Made by a program: the position numbers and the translations under genes
The notes under the pieces: model-generated
Database searches by the model: none
Seen by the model: the letters and a program-made list of their open reading frames with translations, nothing else
What the model was told of the DNA's origin: nothing
Assembly (NCBI RefSeq): GCF_001005725.1
Contig: NZ_LBIC01000007.1
Location: 1-64,000 of the forward strand
Length of the DNA: 64,000 nucleotides
Direction: 5' to 3'
Source of the DNA: Sphingobium chungbukense
GTDB lineage: Bacteria > Pseudomonadota > Alphaproteobacteria > Sphingomonadales > Sphingomonadaceae
Shown: positions 26,696 to 35,717 of the stretch, piece by piece
How the letters are laid out: each line of letters opens with the position of its first letter
How positions within the stretch are numbered: the first letter of the stretch is position 1

Positions 26696-27326
26696 TGGTT
26701 GCTACCCCCTCCAGCCTTTCCACAGGCCCAGGCCCGACCAGGAAGCGCAATGTCACCGGCGGCTCGCCCGTCCGCGTCACCGTCATCTCCACGGCGCGCG
26801 GCATCAGGTCGGGCTGGGTCGGCACCCATTCGTCGCGCCACTCGCCACCTGCATCGCGGAAACGCAGCGCCACATCCTCGACATGGCTCAGCAATGCCGC
26901 CGGTTCGCCGCCCGCCGCGCCATCGACCTGGGCATAGGTGCGCCGCTCCAGCCGCCCCTGCCGCACCCAATATTCGACCTTCTGCAAGGAAGGACGCGGC
27001 AGGTCGCCCAGATTGTCCCAGCCCCCCCGCACGAATTGAAGCACGGGCAGGCTCTCACCCTCCCGATGCGACCAGAAGGCGGGCGCCAGCGTCCCCGCCT
27101 CCGTGCGGCTGATGCGCGGGACCGCCTGCCCCAGATCGGCCGCCAGCGCGCCGCCCGCCCGCTGCACCGCCGCCATGTCGTCCAGCCGCAGCCTGATCTG
27201 CGCCTGCGCCGACACGCTGTTGCCCAGCAACAGCACCCCCGCCGCCGCGAGCATGGCGAAGATCATCAGCGCCACGAGCAGTTCGATCAGGGTGAAGCCC
27301 CGTTCCATGGCGGGCGGACAGGTCAT
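26688..27326 (-). CDS. gspJ: Type II secretion minor pseudopilin J
   Basis: A 212-residue pseudopilin with leader MTCPPAMERG and the N-terminal helix FTLIELLVALMIFAMLAAAGVLLL; Glu5 of the mature protein is present. GspJ forms the pseudopilus tip with GspI and GspK. The ATG at 27326 overlaps the gspI stop; a second ATG at 27308 would give the shorter leader MERG and is also possible. Confidence 0.92.
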   Translation of the reverse strand: MTCPPAMERGFTLIELLVALMIFAMLAAAGVLLLGNSVSAQAQIRLRLDDMAAVQRAGGALAADLGQAVPRISRTEAGTLAPAFWSHREGESLPVLQFVRGGWDNLGDLPRPSLQKVEYWVRQGRLERRTYAQVDGAAGGEPAALLSHVEDVALRFRDAGGEWRDEWVPTQPDLMPRAVEMTVTRTGEPPVTLRFLVGPGPVERLEGVATSG

Positions 27327-27691
27327 TGGACCACCCGCACGAAACTCAGCACGACCGGCGAGGAACCCGACTGCCCATCGACCACCAGATCGACCTGCAA
27401 CAGCCGCTTGTCGTCGGTCGCCTTGACTTGCCGCGTCCAATGCCAGCGCCGGCCACCATTATCGACCTCGCCTTCCTCGCTGCCAAGCGAAGGCGGCGCG
27501 GGATCGGTCCGAAGTTCCACCATCAGGTTGCGCGCGACGATCTGTCCCATGGCCTTGCTGTCGAGATCGGCCGCCGTGTGCAATGTCACGCCCTGCAAGC
27601 GCACCAGAGCAAGCGCCGCCAGGCTGAACACCGCCAGCGCGACGAGCATTTCGAGCAGGGTGAAGCCCCGTTGCCCCGCATGTCGGTCCAT
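27323..27691 (-). CDS. gspI: Type II secretion minor pseudopilin I
   Basis: A 122-residue pseudopilin with leader MDRHAGQRG before FTLLEMLVALAVFSLAALALVRLQ. I chose the ATG at 27691 because it gives a normal nine-residue leader; a GTG at 27712, overlapping gspH, would add seven residues. The conserved C-terminal half contains RRWHWTRQV. Confidence 0.9.
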   Translation of the reverse strand: MDRHAGQRGFTLLEMLVALAVFSLAALALVRLQGVTLHTAADLDSKAMGQIVARNLMVELRTDPAPPSLGSEEGEVDNGGRRWHWTRQVKATDDKRLLQVDLVVDGQSGSSPVVLSFVRVVQ

Positions 27692-27704
27692 AGGGCCGAT
27701 CCGC

Positions 27705-28277
27705 TCAACCACCGACCAGCACCTTTCCGGCCATATCGACCGTCACCGACACCCGCTCGCCCTCACGCGCCAAAGTGACCGTCATCGGATCGGTCGGCAG
27801 GCCGGTGCCGTCGAAACCGATCTGCTGCCGCCCATCCTTGCCGACCAATGCCCGCGTGCCCCCCTTCCAGTTGGCAGTGACGAAGGGCTTGTCCTCCAGC
27901 CCCACCCATTGCCCTCCATCGCGACGCTGGAACCCGTAGCCCGACGCGGAAACCCACACGCCGATGGGGCGCGCGGTGACGACCGCTTCGTCGCGCGCGG
28001 CGACCACACGCGCGGCGAAGCGGTCGGCATCCTCGATCACCCGTCCGCGCGGATCGGGGATCGCCAACACCACCGCGGCCGAAATGAAGCCGATGATCGT
28101 CAGCACGACCATCAGTTCTATCAACGTGAAGCCGTGTTCGACGGAACGCCTCAGGGAAGTGAAGCCGTGTTCGGCGGAACGTCGCAAAGGGGTGAAGCCG
28201 TGTTCGGCAGAACGTCGCAAAGGGGTAAGGCCTGCCCGAAAGCCGCGATCAAAGCTCGCTGGAAGTGATGTCGGCAT
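27705..28277 (-). CDS. gspH: Type II secretion minor pseudopilin H with repeated leader
   Basis: A 190-residue pseudopilin whose mature part begins FTLIELMVVLTIIGFISAAVVLAIP. The region before it is unusual: three copies of an 11-residue unit of the form HGFTPLRRSAE, each encoded by a 33-bp repeat, give a leader of about 48 residues with several candidate prepilin cleavage points (His-Gly before Phe). The start is uncertain: ATG 28277 has GGTGAG at usable distance, and ATG 28283 is an alternative; both overlap gspG. Confidence 0.85.
   Translation of the reverse strand: MPTSLPASFDRGFRAGLTPLRRSAEHGFTPLRRSAEHGFTSLRRSVEHGFTLIELMVVLTIIGFISAAVVLAIPDPRGRVIEDADRFAARVVAARDEAVVTARPIGVWVSASGYGFQRRDGGQWVGLEDKPFVTANWKGGTRALVGKDGRQQIGFDGTGLPTDPMTVTLAREGERVSVTVDMAGKVLVGG
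28126..28230. repeat. 33-bp tandem repeat, three copies plus a partial, in gspH
   Basis: Copies of GTGAAGCCGTGTTCGGCGGA followed by 13 more bases start at 28126, 28159 and 28192. The unit length is 11 codons, so copy number can change without a frameshift. The same unit occurs twice in gspG at 28649 and 28682. Confidence 0.9.
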
Positions 28278-28758
28278 TTTCATTCTCACCGCCCGGCTGA
28301 CCGTCCGCACCCAGCGAACTGATCTCGAAGGCGCCCTTCCGGCCCGGCACAGCATAGCCGTAGGGCCGCCCCCAGGGATCGTTCGGCAGCTTCTTGATAT
28401 AGCCGCCACGCCGGTAGCGCTGCGGCTGGGCAAGCGAGGCGGGCGGATTGATCAACGCCTGCAACCCGTCCGTGGCCGATGGATAGCTGAGATTGTCGAG
28501 CCGATATTGCTCCAGCGCCTGCTCGATCGTGGCGATGTCGGCCTTGGCCTTCTCGACCCGCGCCGTGTCGGTCGCCGGAATGACGTTGATCGCCACGATC
28601 GTCGCCAGCAGGCCGATGATGACGATGACGACCATCAGTTCGACCAGCGTGAAGCCGTGTTCGGCGGAACGTCGCGAAGAACTGAAGCCGTGTTCGGCGG
28701 AACGCCTCCCATCATTCGCGAGAGCGCGGGAATGACGGCGGGAAAGGAAATCCAACAT
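28249..28758 (-). CDS. gspG: Type II secretion major pseudopilin G with repeated leader
   Basis: The 169-residue major pseudopilin, main subunit of the pseudopilus. Mature sequence starts FTLVELMVVIVIIGLLATIVAINVIP, and the C-terminal half has the family motif DNLSYPSATDGLQALI and LPNDPWGRPYGY. The leader is long (about 36 residues) and contains the motif RRSAEHGF twice, encoded by two tandem 33-bp repeats shared with gspH. The start is ATG 28758 with AAGGAG at good spacing, so the long leader is real and not a wrong start. Confidence 0.93.
   Translation of the reverse strand: MLDFLSRRHSRALANDGRRSAEHGFSSSRRSAEHGFTLVELMVVIVIIGLLATIVAINVIPATDTARVEKAKADIATIEQALEQYRLDNLSYPSATDGLQALINPPASLAQPQRYRRGGYIKKLPNDPWGRPYGYAVPGRKGAFEISSLGADGQPGGENENADITSSEL
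28649..28705. repeat. 33-bp tandem repeat, two copies, in gspG
   Basis: Two copies start at 28649 and 28682 and match the three copies in gspH. Each encodes the stretch RRSAEHGF, so each supplies a potential prepilin peptidase site. Confidence 0.9.
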
Positions 28759-28768
28759 AAACACTCCT

Positions 28769-29986
28769 TCAGGCCCCGGTCAGGCTCTGCAACTGCAAAA
28801 TCGGCAGCAGGATGGACAGGATGATGACGGCGACGATACCGCCCATCAATATGATGATCACCGGCTCCAGCATGGCGAGCGCGGTGGAGGTGAAGCTGTC
28901 GAATTCCCGCTCCAGATAATCCGCCGCCCGCTCCAGCATCGTATCGAGCCGTCCCGCGCTCTCCCCACTCGCCGCCAGATAGACCAGCAAGGGCGGAAAC
29001 ACGCCCGCCCGCCGCAGCGCCGCCGACAGGCTGCCGCCGCCGCGAATGGCCTCGACAATCTGTTCCGAAGCCTGCCGCAGCACGCGATTATGGACCGTCT
29101 GCGTCGTCAGCGACAGCCCCTCCATCAGCGGCAACCGGCTCGCCACCATGGTCGAAAGCGTCCGCGCCATCCGCGCCGCATGAAGGTCACGGATCAACCG
29201 CCCCAGCAGCGGCAGGCGCAGCAGCATGGCATCGAAGCGATAGCGAAAGCCATCGACCTTGAGCGCCCGCCAGAAGCCGAAGGCGCCAAGCCCGATCAGG
29301 ATCAGCAACAACCACCAATAACCCGCCAGAAAGGCTGAAACTGCCATCACCATCCGCGTCAGCAGCGGCAATTGCTGGCCGACCGTATCGAACTGCTCGA
29401 CCACCTTGGGCACGACGAAGATCATCAGCGCCGCGACCACGCACACGGCGAAGACCGCCAGCACGCTGGGATAGGCAATGGCCGTCAGCACCTTGGACCG
29501 GATCACCGCCTGCCGCTCCATCAATTCGGCCAGCCGTTCCATGATCGTCGGCAGGCTGCCCGAACTTTCCCCGGCCGAAACCATCGCGCGATAGAGCGCC
29601 GGAAAGCTTTTCGGCTCGGCGCCCAGCGCATCGGCCAGCCGCCGCCCCTCCAGCACCCCCGCATGCACCTTGCCGACGATCGCCTGGACATGCGCCTGCT
29701 CGCTCTGCCGTCCGATGGTCCGCAGCGATTCCTCCAGCGGGCTGACCTGGATCAGCGTGGACAATTGCCGCGTGAACAGGGTCAATTCCTTGGCCGACAG
29801 GCGGGGCGTCCGCAGCGACAACCCCGCCCGCTTGCGCGCCTTTTCGACGGCACCGGGCTCGATCCGCACGATGAACAGCTTGCGCGCATCCAGCCGGGCG
29901 CGGGCGTCGTCCATCGTGTCGGCCTTGACCGATCCTTTGCGCTCCTTCCCCGCAGGGTCGAGCGCAATATAATCGAACTCAGCCAT
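28769..29986 (-). CDS. gspF: Type II secretion inner-membrane platform protein F
   Basis: A 405-residue polytopic protein of the assembly platform. The N terminus AEFDYIALDPAGKERKGSV and two repeated GspF domains are clear (FTRQLSTLIQVSPLEESL and AARMARTLSTMVASRLPLMEGL), with three membrane segments. The ATG at 29986 overlaps the gspE stop by eight bases. Confidence 0.95.
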   Translation of the reverse strand: MAEFDYIALDPAGKERKGSVKADTMDDARARLDARKLFIVRIEPGAVEKARKRAGLSLRTPRLSAKELTLFTRQLSTLIQVSPLEESLRTIGRQSEQAHVQAIVGKVHAGVLEGRRLADALGAEPKSFPALYRAMVSAGESSGSLPTIMERLAELMERQAVIRSKVLTAIAYPSVLAVFAVCVVAALMIFVVPKVVEQFDTVGQQLPLLTRMVMAVSAFLAGYWWLLLILIGLGAFGFWRALKVDGFRYRFDAMLLRLPLLGRLIRDLHAARMARTLSTMVASRLPLMEGLSLTTQTVHNRVLRQASEQIVEAIRGGGSLSAALRRAGVFPPLLVYLAASGESAGRLDTMLERAADYLEREFDSFTSTALAMLEPVIIILMGGIVAVIILSILLPILQLQSLTGA

Positions 29987-31526
29987 CGGCGATGGTTTCC
30001 GCCTCCGCCGCATCGCGCCGCGACACGCGGATCGCCTCCTCCGCCGTGGTCTGTCCGTCGCGCACCAGGGCCCGCGCCGCCGATCCCAGATTGGGCGTAT
30101 TGAGGAAGGCGTGGCGCGCGATCAGCGATTCATCGCCGCCGTCATTGATGAGCCGCCGGATCGTATCGTCCACCCGGATCGCCTCGAACACACCGATCCG
30201 GCCCTTGTAACCGGAGCCGTTGCATTCCTCACAGCCCCGCGCCCGGTAGATGATCGTGCCGGGATCGAAGCCCAGCAGGGCGCTGGCCGACTTGTCCGCC
30301 TGCACCGGCTCCCGACAATGCTGGCAGAGCCGCCGTACCAGCCGTTGCGCGATGACGGCGCGCAATGTCGAAGCGAGCAGAAACGGCTCCACCCGCATGT
30401 CGCGCATACGGGTGATGGCCCCCACCGCATCATTGGTATGCACGGTGGACAGCACCAGATGCCCCGTCAGCGACGCCTGCACGGCGATCTCCGCCGTTTC
30501 GCGATCGCGGATTTCACCGACCATCACGACGTCCGGGTCCTGCCGCAGGATCGCCCGCAGCCCCGCCGCGAAGGTCAGGCCCACCTTGGCATTCACCTGC
30601 GTCTGGCCGACGCCCTCGATCGCATATTCGACCGGGTCCTCCACGGTCAGGATATTGCGCGTCCCGTCATTGAGTTGCCTGAGGCCCGCGTAAAGCGTCG
30701 TCGTCTTGCCCGAACCGGTCGGCCCGGTGACGAGGATGATGCCATTGGGTTCCCGCAACCCCTCCCGGAAAATCCTGTCGGCGGCGCCCATCATGCCGAG
30801 CAGGTCAAGGCTCATCCCCGCATTCTCCTTGTCGAGAATGCGCAGCACCACCCGCTCCCCCGCCCGGCTGGGCAGCGTCGACACGCGCACGTCGAGCAAT
30901 TTTCCGCCCAGTGTCAGCCCGATCCGTCCGTCCTGCGGCACCCGCCGCTCGGCGATGTCGAGCCGTGCCATCACCTTGATGCGGCTGACGACGACCGGCG
31001 CGACATGCGGCGGCATGCGCAGCGTTTCGCGCAGCACGCCGTCGACGCGCATCCGCACGATCAGGCCGGTCTCATAAGGCTCGATATGGATATCGGACAC
31101 GCCCTGCCGCGCCGCCTCGGCAATGATGCCGTTGATCAGCCGGATCGCAGGCGCATCGTCGGCACTGTCGAGCAGATCGTCCGCCGTCGGAATATCGGCG
31201 GCCAACATGTCCAGTTCGTCCGCGCCGACCTCCAGCGAACCGGCCATGGCGGCGGCGGTCCCTTCCATCGCATAATGGTCGGACAGATGCCTGTCGAACT
31301 GCGGCCCGTCGACGAAACGGACGTCGAAACTGCGCGCGAGATGCCGCCGCACCTCCAGCAGCACGCGGGGATCGCTGCCCTCGCGCACGGCGATGGTCAG
31401 CCGCTCACCTTCTTGTGGAAGCATGACGACGCCATGCCTGCGCGCGAAGACATAGGGTATGTCCACGGCGCGCGGCGCGACGTGCGGGGGGATGGGATCA
31501 GGGTCCATCGCGGCTGCTTCATTCAC
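29979..31526 (-). CDS. gspE: Type II secretion ATPase E
   Basis: The cytoplasmic ATPase that drives pseudopilus assembly. The 515-residue protein has Walker A (GPTGSGKTTT), an Asp box (RQDPDVVMVGEIRD), the Walker B/His region, and a four-Cys zinc site (CQHCREP and CEECNGSG). The N1 domain is short. The ATG at 31526 overlaps the gspD stop (ATGA). Confidence 0.96.
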   Translation of the reverse strand: MNEAAAMDPDPIPPHVAPRAVDIPYVFARRHGVVMLPQEGERLTIAVREGSDPRVLLEVRRHLARSFDVRFVDGPQFDRHLSDHYAMEGTAAAMAGSLEVGADELDMLAADIPTADDLLDSADDAPAIRLINGIIAEAARQGVSDIHIEPYETGLIVRMRVDGVLRETLRMPPHVAPVVVSRIKVMARLDIAERRVPQDGRIGLTLGGKLLDVRVSTLPSRAGERVVLRILDKENAGMSLDLLGMMGAADRIFREGLREPNGIILVTGPTGSGKTTTLYAGLRQLNDGTRNILTVEDPVEYAIEGVGQTQVNAKVGLTFAAGLRAILRQDPDVVMVGEIRDRETAEIAVQASLTGHLVLSTVHTNDAVGAITRMRDMRVEPFLLASTLRAVIAQRLVRRLCQHCREPVQADKSASALLGFDPGTIIYRARGCEECNGSGYKGRIGVFEAIRVDDTIRRLINDGGDESLIARHAFLNTPNLGSAARALVRDGQTTAEEAIRVSRRDAAEAETIADG

Positions 31527-33715
31527 CGTTTCTCTCCGCTTGCCGGGATTTCCACGGGACGCACGACACCGCTCGACCGGCGGGCTGTCGGCTCGATGAT
31601 TTGCGCGGGCGGCTGTACCACGGCATCGCCCGGCTGTGGCGCCGCAGCCGGCGGCGTCGCGCCCATATAGTCGCGCACCAGTTCGTCGATGCTCGGTTCC
31701 TGATCCGGATTGCGTTGCAATTGCATGCCCCGGATATAGCCGTAGCGCTGCTGCGTCAGCTTTTGCGCATCCTCCTTCGACCGCAGGATGGTCGGGCGGA
31801 TGAAGACCATCAAATTGGTCTTGGTCCGGCTCTTGGAGCGCGACTTGAACAGTTCGCCAATGCCGGGAATATCGGACAGCAGCGGAATCCGCTCGATCGT
31901 CCGCCGCTCATTATCGTCCAGCAGGCCGCCCAACGCCAGTATCTCGCCATCGTCGACCGTCACGGTCGTCTCGATCTCGCGTTTGTTGATGATGAGGTCG
32001 CTGTTGTTGTTCGACACCGGCCCCGCGACGCTCGACACCTCCTGCTTCAGGAACATCTTGATCGCGCCGCCCGTGTTGATCTGGGGCTTCACCTCCAGCT
32101 TGATGCCGACATCCTGCCGCTGGACGGTGCGGAACTGGTTGTCGAAATTCTGGCTCAGCGCTTCGCCGGTCGTCACCGGCACCTGCTGCCCGACCAGAAT
32201 GGAGGCCTTCTGATTGTCGAGCGTCATGATCGACGGCGTGGACAGGATATTGCTGTTGGTATCCGATTTCACGGCATTGAGGATCGCACCGAAAATGCCG
32301 TTCTTGCCGATCTGCGTGCCAAGGCCGCCGATGATGCCGGTGGCGCTGGACACGCTGTCGACCGCCGCCTGCTGGAGCGTGCCGGCAAGATCGCTGTTGG
32401 TCTGCGTCTCGGTCGTGGTGGTCGTTCCGTCGGCCGCGACAATCGTGGTCTTGGTCGTACCCAGCCTGTCCGCCGCCACAGCTCCGGCGATCGTCAGCAG
32501 ATTGGGCGAGGCGTTGGAATAGTTGGTCGCGGCAAAGCCGGTGGACGTGCTGCCGATCAGGAACTGCACGCCCAGTTTCTTCGCCGCGGCATCGCTGATC
32601 TCGACGATGATCGCCTCCACCAGCACCTGCTCGCGCCTTGTGTCGATCTGGCGGATCGTCTCGCCCAGCATCCGCTGCACGTCGCTGTTCGCCGCGACGA
32701 TGATCGCATTGGCGCCCTCATAGCGGGTAACGATGGCGGGGCCGCGCGTGGAAATGCCGTTGCCGCCGGACCCGCCCGCACTCGCCATGATCGGCGCCGA
32801 GGAAGCGGCAGCGGGCACTGCCGAAGGCGCCCCTCCCGCCGCCGGGGTCGAAGCCGTCACCGCCGAACTGGTCGATTGCCCGACAAGCTGCTGCAACACC
32901 GGCAAAAGCTTCTCCGCATCGGCATGTTCCAGCCAGTAGACGCGGATTTCGGTTCCGCTCGCCGCCTGGCGGTCCAGATCCCGCGCCATCTGCGCCAGCC
33001 GCGCCACGGTCCCGGCGTCGCCCCGGATCGCCACCGCATTGCTGCTGTCGACCGGCACGATGGTCGCGGGCTTGGCGGCCCCCTCTCCACCCGTCGTCAC
33101 CAGAGCCTGAAGCGATGTCGCGATCTCCCGCGCCCCGGCATTTTTCAGCACGACCGTGGTGGTCGAGGCGGTATCCCGGTCGATCCGCGCAATCACCTGC
33201 CGGATGCGTCCGATATTGTCGGCATAATCCGCCACGACCACGCTGTTTCCGGCCCGGTTCGCGGTCACCGATCCATCCTTGCTGACCAGCGGCCGAAGCG
33301 TTTCCAGCGCGCTCGCCGCATCGATCGAACGCAGGCGGAACACCTCCGTCACGAACTGGTTGCGATTGGCCGCCCGCCCGACGGCGCTGGGCTGTCCCGC
33401 CGCTCCGTCCGCCGGCTGGATGCGATAGGCCCCGCCCGGCGCCGGCACCGCCACCAGCCCGTTCGCCCGCAGGGTCGACAGGAAAATCTCGAAATATTCC
33501 GATCGGGACAAAGGCCGGTCGGTGACGACCGACACCTTCCCTTGCACCCGGTTGTCGATGATGAAGGTACGCCCCGTCACCCGCGCCGCGTCCTGGATGA
33601 AGGCCCTTATATCGGCATCGCGCACGTTCAACGTCTGCTGCGCCATGACCGGCGATGCGATGGGAGCCGCCAGAGCGAGGGCCATGGCGGCGGAAAGAAG
33701 CAATTTTTGGGTCAT
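31523..33715 (-). CDS. gspD: Type II secretion secretin D
   Basis: The outer-membrane channel. The 730-residue protein has a signal peptide (cut after PVMAQ), N-terminal N0-N3 domains (for example RTFIIDNRVQGKVSVVTDRP and NSVVVADYADNIGRIRQVI), a Gly/Ser-rich insertion, and the C-terminal secretin domain with VPVTTGEALSQNFDN and GGLLDDNERRTIERIPLLSD. No pilotin (gspS) gene is nearby. Overlaps gspC and gspE by four bases each. Confidence 0.96.
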   Translation of the reverse strand: MTQKLLLSAAMALALAAPIASPVMAQQTLNVRDADIRAFIQDAARVTGRTFIIDNRVQGKVSVVTDRPLSRSEYFEIFLSTLRANGLVAVPAPGGAYRIQPADGAAGQPSAVGRAANRNQFVTEVFRLRSIDAASALETLRPLVSKDGSVTANRAGNSVVVADYADNIGRIRQVIARIDRDTASTTTVVLKNAGAREIATSLQALVTTGGEGAAKPATIVPVDSSNAVAIRGDAGTVARLAQMARDLDRQAASGTEIRVYWLEHADAEKLLPVLQQLVGQSTSSAVTASTPAAGGAPSAVPAAASSAPIMASAGGSGGNGISTRGPAIVTRYEGANAIIVAANSDVQRMLGETIRQIDTRREQVLVEAIIVEISDAAAKKLGVQFLIGSTSTGFAATNYSNASPNLLTIAGAVAADRLGTTKTTIVAADGTTTTTETQTNSDLAGTLQQAAVDSVSSATGIIGGLGTQIGKNGIFGAILNAVKSDTNSNILSTPSIMTLDNQKASILVGQQVPVTTGEALSQNFDNQFRTVQRQDVGIKLEVKPQINTGGAIKMFLKQEVSSVAGPVSNNNSDLIINKREIETTVTVDDGEILALGGLLDDNERRTIERIPLLSDIPGIGELFKSRSKSRTKTNLMVFIRPTILRSKEDAQKLTQQRYGYIRGMQLQRNPDQEPSIDELVRDYMGATPPAAAPQPGDAVVQPPAQIIEPTARRSSGVVRPVEIPASGEKR

Positions 33716-34530
33716 TGGCCTTGCAGTGTCAGATTGACCGAGGCCATGGCGGCACCACGCTCGATCGTCAAAGAGATGCGCGCGCCGGGCATGATCTTGC
33801 CCTGCAACGCCTGAAGATCACCCACCGAACCGACCGGCTGGCCGTCAATCTGGGTAACGATGTCGCCGGGCTGGAAACCGGCATTCTGGAAGGTCGGCCC
33901 CTTGGCCGTCAGGATGAGGCCCGTCACGCGCCCATTCTGCATCCGGGGGGTAAGGCCTACATCGCGTTTCAGCATGTCGGCGGTCGGATTGTCGATCCCC
34001 GCCACCGGCGGCGGAGGCACCCCGCCCTCCGGCGCGGCGGCCGGCGCGGGCTGCGACTGGTCCAGGAAAACCTGTTCCTCGGCGCCGCCGCGATCGATGG
34101 TGACATGATCGAAGGCCACGGCTTTCAGTTTCACGCCGGGCATGATCTCCTCGCCGACGGCGAAGCTGTTCTGCACGCCGTCCGGCCCGGCGACGATCGC
34201 CGATCCCAGACCCGATCCTTCGTTCAGCCTGATGCCATAGACCGTCAGCGCCAGCGAGGTCACGACGCCGCTGCCCGCCTGTTGCGGACCGCTGCGATAA
34301 AAGGGGTCGAAGCCCGAAAATAGCGACTGCCGCTCGGCGATGGACAGAAATCGTGCCTGCCGCCCTTCCCAGGGGCCGAAGCTGCCCACAGGCGTCAGCA
34401 CCGCCCAGACCAGCCAGGCGCCTTGCAACGCCAATATCCCCAGCAGCAGCTTCTCGACCACCGACAGCCAGTCGATGGGCCGTAGCCGTCCGCCGAACTT
34501 CAGGATATTGTCGCCATAAGGCACACGCAT
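33712..34530 (-). CDS. gspC: Type II secretion protein C
   Basis: First gene of the operon. The 272-residue inner-membrane protein links the platform to the secretin. It has one membrane segment (SVVEKLLLGILALQGAWLVWAVL), an HR domain (ALTVYGIRLNEGSGLGSAIV), a Pro-rich linker and a C-terminal PDZ domain (TGLILTAKGPTFQNAGFQPGDIVTQIDG). It lies about 50 bp downstream of a strong Pho-box-like site. Confidence 0.93.
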   Translation of the reverse strand: MRVPYGDNILKFGGRLRPIDWLSVVEKLLLGILALQGAWLVWAVLTPVGSFGPWEGRQARFLSIAERQSLFSGFDPFYRSGPQQAGSGVVTSLALTVYGIRLNEGSGLGSAIVAGPDGVQNSFAVGEEIMPGVKLKAVAFDHVTIDRGGAEEQVFLDQSQPAPAAAPEGGVPPPPVAGIDNPTADMLKRDVGLTPRMQNGRVTGLILTAKGPTFQNAGFQPGDIVTQIDGQPVGSVGDLQALQGKIMPGARISLTIERGAAMASVNLTLQGQ

Positions 34531-34583
34531 AAGCGTCGATCATCCCCCTTGCTGTCTGCGCCTGCTAGGCAAATGGCTTTACC

Positions 34584-34616
34584 GCCAGATGACCGTTTTG
34601 TGACGCTTTGATGACG
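34584..34616 (-). promoter_or_regulatory. Pho box (three 11-bp direct repeats) before gspC
   Basis: On the minus strand three tandem 11-mers read CGTCATCAAAG, CGTCACAAAAC and GGTCATCTGGC. The PhoB box is two or more 11-bp repeats of the form CTGTCAT-A-rich, so spacing and sequence both fit. It lies 54 bp before the gspC start, a normal activator distance. The gap to the divergent dioxygenase gene is 190 bp, so an effect there is possible too. Confidence 0.7.
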
Positions 34617-34806
34617 ATCGCAACGCAGAAACGACAAGGCTTGCATTTCACACGGCCAGCGATAGCAAGGGGCGCTCTTCCAGAGCGATTTCAATCGGCC
34701 GGCCTTGATCGCGGTCGGGAAATCGCAGCAAATCAATGACCTGGATCGGCCTGTCCCTATGCTCGGTTCGACCGCTCCGACCGTCCGGCTTCTTTTTTCA
34801 GGATGA

Positions 34807-35457
34807 ATGATGGCCGACCGCCTGCCTCATTGCGCGCCTGACGGCGATCCGGCCTGGATCGCGGGGCACGCCCATGTCCAGCGCGTCCCCAGTCGGGAAT
34901 TGACGCTGTTCATCCAGCGCGGCTTCCTTTCCGCGCAGGAATGTTCGGGCCTGATCGAACGGATCGAGGCGCATCGCCGCCCTTCGACCATCGCGGACGC
35001 GAATGGCGACGGCACTTTCCGTACCAGCGAGACCTGCGACCTCGATCCATCGGACCCGTTCATCGCGACGATCGACGCGAAGCTGGCGGCCTTTGCCGGT
35101 ATCGATCCCGCTTATGGCGAGCCGATCCAGGGCCAGCGCTATGCCGTCGGCCAGGAATTCAAGGCGCATACCGATTATTTCGAACCCAGGGGACCAGATT
35201 TCGCCCGCTATTGCGCGGTCGCGGGCAACCGCACCTGGACATTGATGGTCTATCTCAACGAGCCGGCGGCCGGCGGGGCGACCCGCTTCGTCAAGATCGG
35301 CAAGACGGTCCAGCCCGAAACCGGCAAGCTGCTCGCCTGGAACAACCGCCGCGCTCCGGGAGACTATAATGCCGCCAGCCTGCACCACGGCATGAAGGTG
35401 CGGGGCGGCGTGAAGCATGTCATCACCAAATGGTTCCGTGAGCGTCCCTGGAGCTGA
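34807..35457 (+). CDS. 2-oxoglutarate/Fe(II)-dependent dioxygenase, prolyl 4-hydroxylase type
   Basis: The 216-residue protein has the double-stranded beta-helix iron site: His and Asp in FKAHTDYFE and a distal His in LHHGMKV, with a Lys/Arg nearby for 2-oxoglutarate (VKHVITKWF). Also typical are GQRYAVGQEF and MVYLNEPAAGGATRF. Such P4H-like enzymes hydroxylate peptidyl or free proline-type substrates; the substrate here is unknown. It is divergent from gspC and shares its upstream region. Confidence 0.85.
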   Translation: MMADRLPHCAPDGDPAWIAGHAHVQRVPSRELTLFIQRGFLSAQECSGLIERIEAHRRPSTIADANGDGTFRTSETCDLDPSDPFIATIDAKLAAFAGIDPAYGEPIQGQRYAVGQEFKAHTDYFEPRGPDFARYCAVAGNRTWTLMVYLNEPAAGGATRFVKIGKTVQPETGKLLAWNNRRAPGDYNAASLHHGMKVRGGVKHVITKWFRERPWS

Positions 35458-35490
35458 TGACAGGGAGATGGTCGGTCAGACCAGGACATT

Positions 35491-35672
35491 CCTTCACCCT
35501 TGAGGGAGAAGGATAAAAAGCATGGCTGAGCATAGTGAAGCTAAGGCGGAGCTGGATGAGGGGGAGCGGGCTGAAGGCCCGCGCGATCCTGTGGATCGCT
35601 CACCCCCTCACCCAGCTACGACTAGCCGCCAAGCTGCCAAGTCTACGCAGCCCTCTCCCTACAGGGAGAGGG
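35491..35672. repeat. Interspersed repeat with hairpin ends
   Basis: Two near-perfect hairpins, 35491-35512 (CCTTCACCCT/AGGGAGAAGG type) and 35651-35672 (CCCTCTCCCT and its complement), bound a segment with further short inverted repeats. I take it for a non-coding repeat of the kind scattered in sphingomonad genomes. It fills the gap between the convergent dioxygenase and CYTH-CHAD genes and may end both transcripts. Confidence 0.55.
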
Positions 35673-35717
35673 ATAGAGGAATGTCCGTTTTCCACCCTCT
35701 TCCGCCGGAACGCACCC

